Source: Candidatus Sumerlaeota bacterium (GTDB lineage Bacteria; Sumerlaeota; Sumerlaeia; SLMS01). From it: a stretch of DNA of 41,746 nucleotides. Numbering within the stretch: position 1 is the first letter of the stretch; each line of letters begins with the position of its first letter. The stretch lies in assembly GCA_007132505.1 (NCBI GenBank), contig SLOM01000069.1, positions 1 through 41,746 of the forward strand, read 5' to 3'. This document shows positions 37,767 to 41,746 of the stretch, piece by piece. The notes under the pieces were generated by a model. The model was not told where the DNA came from, searched no databases, and saw nothing but the letters and a program-made list of their open reading frames with translations. The translations under genes were made by a program, and so were the position numbers.

Positions 37767-40469
37767 TCACCCCGCCGGAGCCGCCTCTTTTCCGGCTTCC
37801 ACGGCCTCCAACCGGGCCAATGGTGCGGCGGACAGCCCGGCAAAACGTGCGTCACCGAGTCCCGAGGGGATGTAGAGAACTCCGGGAGCCGGACCACGTC
37901 TTACTTTCACCACCACTTCGATCGAATCGCTGCCGGTATGGACAACCGCCCGGTCGCCGTCCTCCAGTCCGAGGCGATAGGCGTCCTCCGGGTTCATTTC
38001 CGCGGTGGGTGCCATTTTCAGCAGCCGTGCGATGGAGGCCCGGTCAAGGTGGTAGTCCGAGCCCTGCACGTGCTCACCCCAGGTGACGAGAAACTCGCCT
38101 TCGTTCAGTTCCTGACGCTCCGGGGCGGGGGATGCTTTCTCCGGGGTGGGCAGCGGATCGGCCTTCCAGCGGAAGTGGGCTCCGTCAATCCGGTAGTCCC
38201 CCGGGTTGTACTCCGGACCGCGCGTGCGGGCGCCGCCGGGGTCCTTGATGGTTAGATCGTTGCGCGGTCCCTTCAGCATCAGGGCCTTGAAGCTCCCGGC
38301 GAAATCCGGCGCCACGAGGCGAATCATTTCATCGAAGACTTGGGCCACGGAGGAGTAATCGAAACCGCGCCCGTCCATTTCCTTCGCGATGCCGGCGAGC
38401 ACTTCCCAATCCGGCCGGGAACCGCCGGCGGGAGGCAGGGCCTCCACAAGGCGCGCCAGATTGCCCTCGAGGTCGCAGTATGTGCCGTCGCGCTCAAGAT
38501 GCGAGGCGGCTGCGAAGAACACGTCCGCCTTCTCCGTGATTTCGGAGCGGAACAGGTCCGTGACCGCGAAGAACTCCAGCTTGTCGAGTGCCGCAACGAG
38601 CCGCTCCCGCTCGGGTGCATTGTGAAGAATATCCGCCCCGAGGCACAGCAGGCCCTTGATCTCTCCAGCTTCGATTTTCTCCGCCAGCAGCCGCGCGGGG
38701 ACCCCGCTGTCAACTGGGAGGGCGGCGCTTTCACCGAGCCCCCAAGCCTTGCGGACGGCCCCCTCAGCACCCGGCAGCCGGCCCGGCTGCGCTCCGGCCG
38801 CGTAGAGCCCGAAGGCGTTCCGGTCGCGTAGGACAGGGATGTAGTCCCACGCCTCCCCAAGTGCGCTCTTCAAGCCGAGGAGCGCCGGGACGTCCTGGGG
38901 CAGGTTCGCGCCGTTCATGTCCTCGAGGCTTTGGATGAGCAGGCCCTTGCGATGGGCGTGGCCGAGGAGCTGGAGCAGCTTGTCAAGCTCTTCGGCTTGC
39001 GCTCCGGTGATCGCAGAGAGCTGGTCCTTAGCGTTGTCGTTCCCCCGGACTGCCAAGGCGAGCAGCTCCAGCACGTGCGCCGTTTCGCCGGGCCGGCAGT
39101 GGAGTTGCCACGAGGCATGCGGCGCGAAGTAGGCGTCGTGATGGTGCCCGATCAGAATGAGCGGCTTCTCGTTCAGACGGGCGTATTCCTTCACCTGCAT
39201 GGCGAAAACCGGGGCCTGATGGAGGTAGTCGCCGTTGACCAGCACCACCGCGTCGAATCCGTCCTCCAAGTCTCCGCTCGCGTGGGAGAAGGCCAGGGCC
39301 GCGGCATCACTGGCCTCGGCCGTCTGGAAGCTCATCCGCCAGTCCACGTTGCCGGTGCCGATGACGGTACGGGCGAACTTGGCGGCGAGGTAGCCTTCCT
39401 CCATGGTGGCTCTGGGGCTGACAAGCACCGCCAGCGCATCCGGCCCGTGCTGCTCCCTGACGCGTGTGAGGCCCCTTGCGGCTTGGCGCACGGCCTCCCG
39501 GAATGCGGCCGGAACCAGCCCCTCGCCGATGCGGACGCGGCTCTCCTCCCAGCGGTCCTCATGGGCGGGGAAATCGGAGCCGAACCGCGTGATGTTGTCT
39601 ATGAACTCTGCCGTGTCTTCGTTTATCGTGTAGGTCTCGTGGTACTTGCGCGAGGGTGGCGTGGTCCGGTAGAGTTGGTTGCTCCGTGTCCAGTAGGTCA
39701 CCTTGGCGCCGGACGCATCCCAGACGCTGGTGGACTGCGTCTGCACCAACTCCCACACCCGCGCCTTGAAGCGGAAGGGTCTGGACGTCAGGCACCCGAC
39801 CGGGCAGATGTCAATCACGTTGCCGGACAGGATATTGGAGACGGGGCCCTGGCCGAACGTGCCGATATAGTTGTCCGCGCCACGTGCGAAAACCCCCATC
39901 ACGTGCTCCCCCGCCACCTCGTCGCAGAATCGCACGCAGCGGGTGCACATGATGCAGCGATTGCGCTCGATATCAATGAGCGGGTCGGCCTGAGGCTTCT
40001 TGAACTTGCGCTTCTTGTCCACCATGCGGGCGTGACCCGTGCCGTACTCCATGCTGTAGCGCTGGAGCATGCACTCGCCACCGCGGTCGCAGATCGGGCA
40101 GTCGAGCGGGTGATTGACCAGCAGGAACTCCATCATGCCCGACTGGCAGTCCTTTGCCAGTTCGGACTCGGTGAAGACGTGCATGCCGGGGACGACGGGC
40201 GTCTGGCAGGCGATGGCGGGCTTTGGCAGCGGGGTCGGCTTGTTGTCCGCCCTGGGATTGGGCATGTGGACTTCCACCAGGCAGAGGCGGCAGTTGCCCG
40301 CCACACTCAGCGAGGGGTGCCAGCAGTAGTGCGGGATATAGACCCCTTCGCGCGCGGCCACGGTGATGATCGTTTCGCCCTTCTTGCCGACGACTTCCTT
40401 GCCGTTTAGGACGAAGGGGACGTCCTCCGGGGCGGGTTTCAGGGAGGGGTGAACGCTTTGATCAGCCAT
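37767..40469 (-). CDS. nuoG: NADH-quinone oxidoreductase subunit G (900 aa)
   Basis: CWHPSLSVAGNCRLCLVEV [2Fe-2S]; HPLDCPICDRGGECMLQ; CIMCTRCVRFCDEVAG; CPVGCLTSRPFRFKARVWEL. Confidence 0.95.
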   Translation of the reverse strand: MADQSVHPSLKPAPEDVPFVLNGKEVVGKKGETIITVAAREGVYIPHYCWHPSLSVAGNCRLCLVEVHMPNPRADNKPTPLPKPAIACQTPVVPGMHVFTESELAKDCQSGMMEFLLVNHPLDCPICDRGGECMLQRYSMEYGTGHARMVDKKRKFKKPQADPLIDIERNRCIMCTRCVRFCDEVAGEHVMGVFARGADNYIGTFGQGPVSNILSGNVIDICPVGCLTSRPFRFKARVWELVQTQSTSVWDASGAKVTYWTRSNQLYRTTPPSRKYHETYTINEDTAEFIDNITRFGSDFPAHEDRWEESRVRIGEGLVPAAFREAVRQAARGLTRVREQHGPDALAVLVSPRATMEEGYLAAKFARTVIGTGNVDWRMSFQTAEASDAAALAFSHASGDLEDGFDAVVLVNGDYLHQAPVFAMQVKEYARLNEKPLILIGHHHDAYFAPHASWQLHCRPGETAHVLELLALAVRGNDNAKDQLSAITGAQAEELDKLLQLLGHAHRKGLLIQSLEDMNGANLPQDVPALLGLKSALGEAWDYIPVLRDRNAFGLYAAGAQPGRLPGAEGAVRKAWGLGESAALPVDSGVPARLLAEKIEAGEIKGLLCLGADILHNAPERERLVAALDKLEFFAVTDLFRSEITEKADVFFAAASHLERDGTYCDLEGNLARLVEALPPAGGSRPDWEVLAGIAKEMDGRGFDYSSVAQVFDEMIRLVAPDFAGSFKALMLKGPRNDLTIKDPGGARTRGPEYNPGDYRIDGAHFRWKADPLPTPEKASPAPERQELNEGEFLVTWGEHVQGSDYHLDRASIARLLKMAPTAEMNPEDAYRLGLEDGDRAVVHTGSDSIEVVVKVRRGPAPGVLYIPSGLGDARFAGLSAAPLARLEAVEAGKEAAPAG

Positions 40470-40790
40470 GGTATCTTGTTGGTTTCCGGCGCGAACTGCC
40501 CCGGAGCGGGGCTGAGTTCGTGATTATTTTCACAAGCGGGGGCCCGATCTGACTGTGTGGGGCAGTCATGCGGGCCTTCGGTCCGGCGGCGCAGGCGCAC
40601 CGTCCGATCGCCGCACACTGCCCCGAATGCAAGGGGGGAGCCAGCCCCGGGCGGGCCGGTTTATCCCGGCCGCCCGGCGGGCAAGGCAAGGTGGAACTTG
40701 GTGATCTCCGCGAAGTGGGCCGCACCCACGCGGCCTCAGGGAGTCGTGGCGGGCCACCTTCGCGGGCAGGCTATCGGTCTCCGCACGGGG

Positions 40791-41746
40791 TCAGATGGTC
40801 CCTGCGAGACGGAAACCGAAAGTGTGAAACCTAACCCATATGTCGGCGAGTCCCCAGCGGTTGGCCGAACGGCAGTTCTGCGTGGGGTCCATGTAGGAGC
40901 CACCGCGGGCCACCCGGCTGTCGCCAGTCAGTGGTCCGGTCGGGTCGGTCACGCTCCCGCCCGGATAATTCGCCATGTTGCCGCTCGCGATACGGTCCTG
41001 ACACAACTCTTGCACATTGCCAGCCATGTCGTGGAGCCCCCACTGGTTTGGGAGCTTCTGGCCGACGGGCTGGGTCTGGCCGCCCGAGTTCACGGAGTAC
41101 CACATGTAGTCCGTCCGGTTTCCGGGAAGTACCCCCGCCGCACAATCGTTGTCGTGATCGAGGCAGTCGAGCGAGTCACCAAAATAGAACCGGGTCGTTG
41201 TTCCTGCCCGGCAGGCGTATTCCCACTCCGCCTCCGTGGGGAGCCGCATCGTCACCGGGCCCTGACCCGTGGCGATGATGTGGGCGTTGAGGGCGGCAAT
41301 GTAACTCTGGGTTTCCTGGAACGACATGTTCTCCACGGGACGGTTTGCTCCGGAGAAGTGCGAGGGGTTCACTGCCATCAGGGCTCCCCACTGGGCCTGC
41401 GTGACGGGGTACTTGCCCATGTAGAAGTCCTTCGTGAGCGTGACACGTGCGTCTGCGGTCTCTCGCGGGGCCAGCTCCCCCTCTCGTCGGCGGGAGATCC
41501 CATGACGAATGACCCTGCCGGGATGCGCACCATCACCAGCGGGACGTCGCCCGGCAGCATGACGGTGAGTTCCTCAAAGGCGGGCGTCGGCGTCGGACCG
41601 GGTGTCGCAGTTGGAGTCGGCTCCGGAGTGGGTTCGGGCGTCGGGCTGGGGGTGGGCTCGGGCGAAGGGGTTGGCGTGAGGGTCGGTGTCGGTTCCGGTG
41701 TCGGAGTTGGAGTTGGGGTCGGGACTGGCGTGGGGGTTGGTGTGGG
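40791..41746 (-). pseudogene. SUMF1/formylglycine-generating-enzyme-like protein with Pro-Thr-rich N-terminal linker; apparent frameshift; 5' end beyond window
   Basis: Frame A (edge to 41378): PTPTPTP...[35 protein letters not shown]...RPQTHV; frame B (40791..41420 and just upstream): [23 protein letters not shown]...RLPTEAEWEYACRAGT...GLHDMAGNVQEL...RVARGGSY...GFRLAGTI. The two halves join at about 41443-41450. Confidence 0.75.
41590..41746 (-). repeat. Low-complexity repeat encoding (P-T/E/S)n linker
   Basis: Minus strand reads [56 protein letters not shown] in frame to the window edge. Confidence 0.9.

Noticed and set aside
40462-40725. 87-aa minus-strand ORF upstream of nuoG
   Set aside because: Overlaps the nuoG start, composition is not protein-like, and no clear RBS.

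Overview
High-GC bacterial chromosomal window (possibly a Planctomycetota/Sumerlaeota/Hydrogenedentota-like lineage; low-confidence guess). Gene content, left to right: a truncated secreted protein (-); tRNA-Glu(CTC) and tRNA-Gln(CTG) (-) with an intrinsic terminator; a small lipoprotein; a beta-propeller protein; katG; two orphan membrane-associated ORFs in a visibly lower-GC patch; a 400-500 bp non-coding block resembling widespread interspersed/REP-like repeats; a Tat-signal metallophosphoesterase; a serine beta-lactamase-family lipoprotein; a CBM9-like protein; a NUDIX hydrolase plus a 343-aa unknown; tig with two tandem divergent clpP genes but no adjacent clpX; nadA; a stand-alone receiver; a GT-C-like membrane protein; a type II pseudopilin; a GH20-like enzyme; a DUF58 protein and a membrane partner; serS overlapping a polysaccharide deacetylase. 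On the minus strand follows a partial respiratory complex I operon in the order nuoG-H-I-J-K-N-[107-aa unknown]-L-M. The right edge holds a SUMF1/formylglycine-generating-enzyme-like gene with a Pro-Thr-rich linker and an apparent 2-nt frameshift. The most interesting leads are the unknown small protein embedded in the rearranged complex I operon, the ClpP pair, the interspersed repeat block, the slippage-like frameshift in the PT-linker SUMF1 gene, and several strong hairpins in intergenic/leader regions. No convincing new defence, CRISPR or mobile system was seen.
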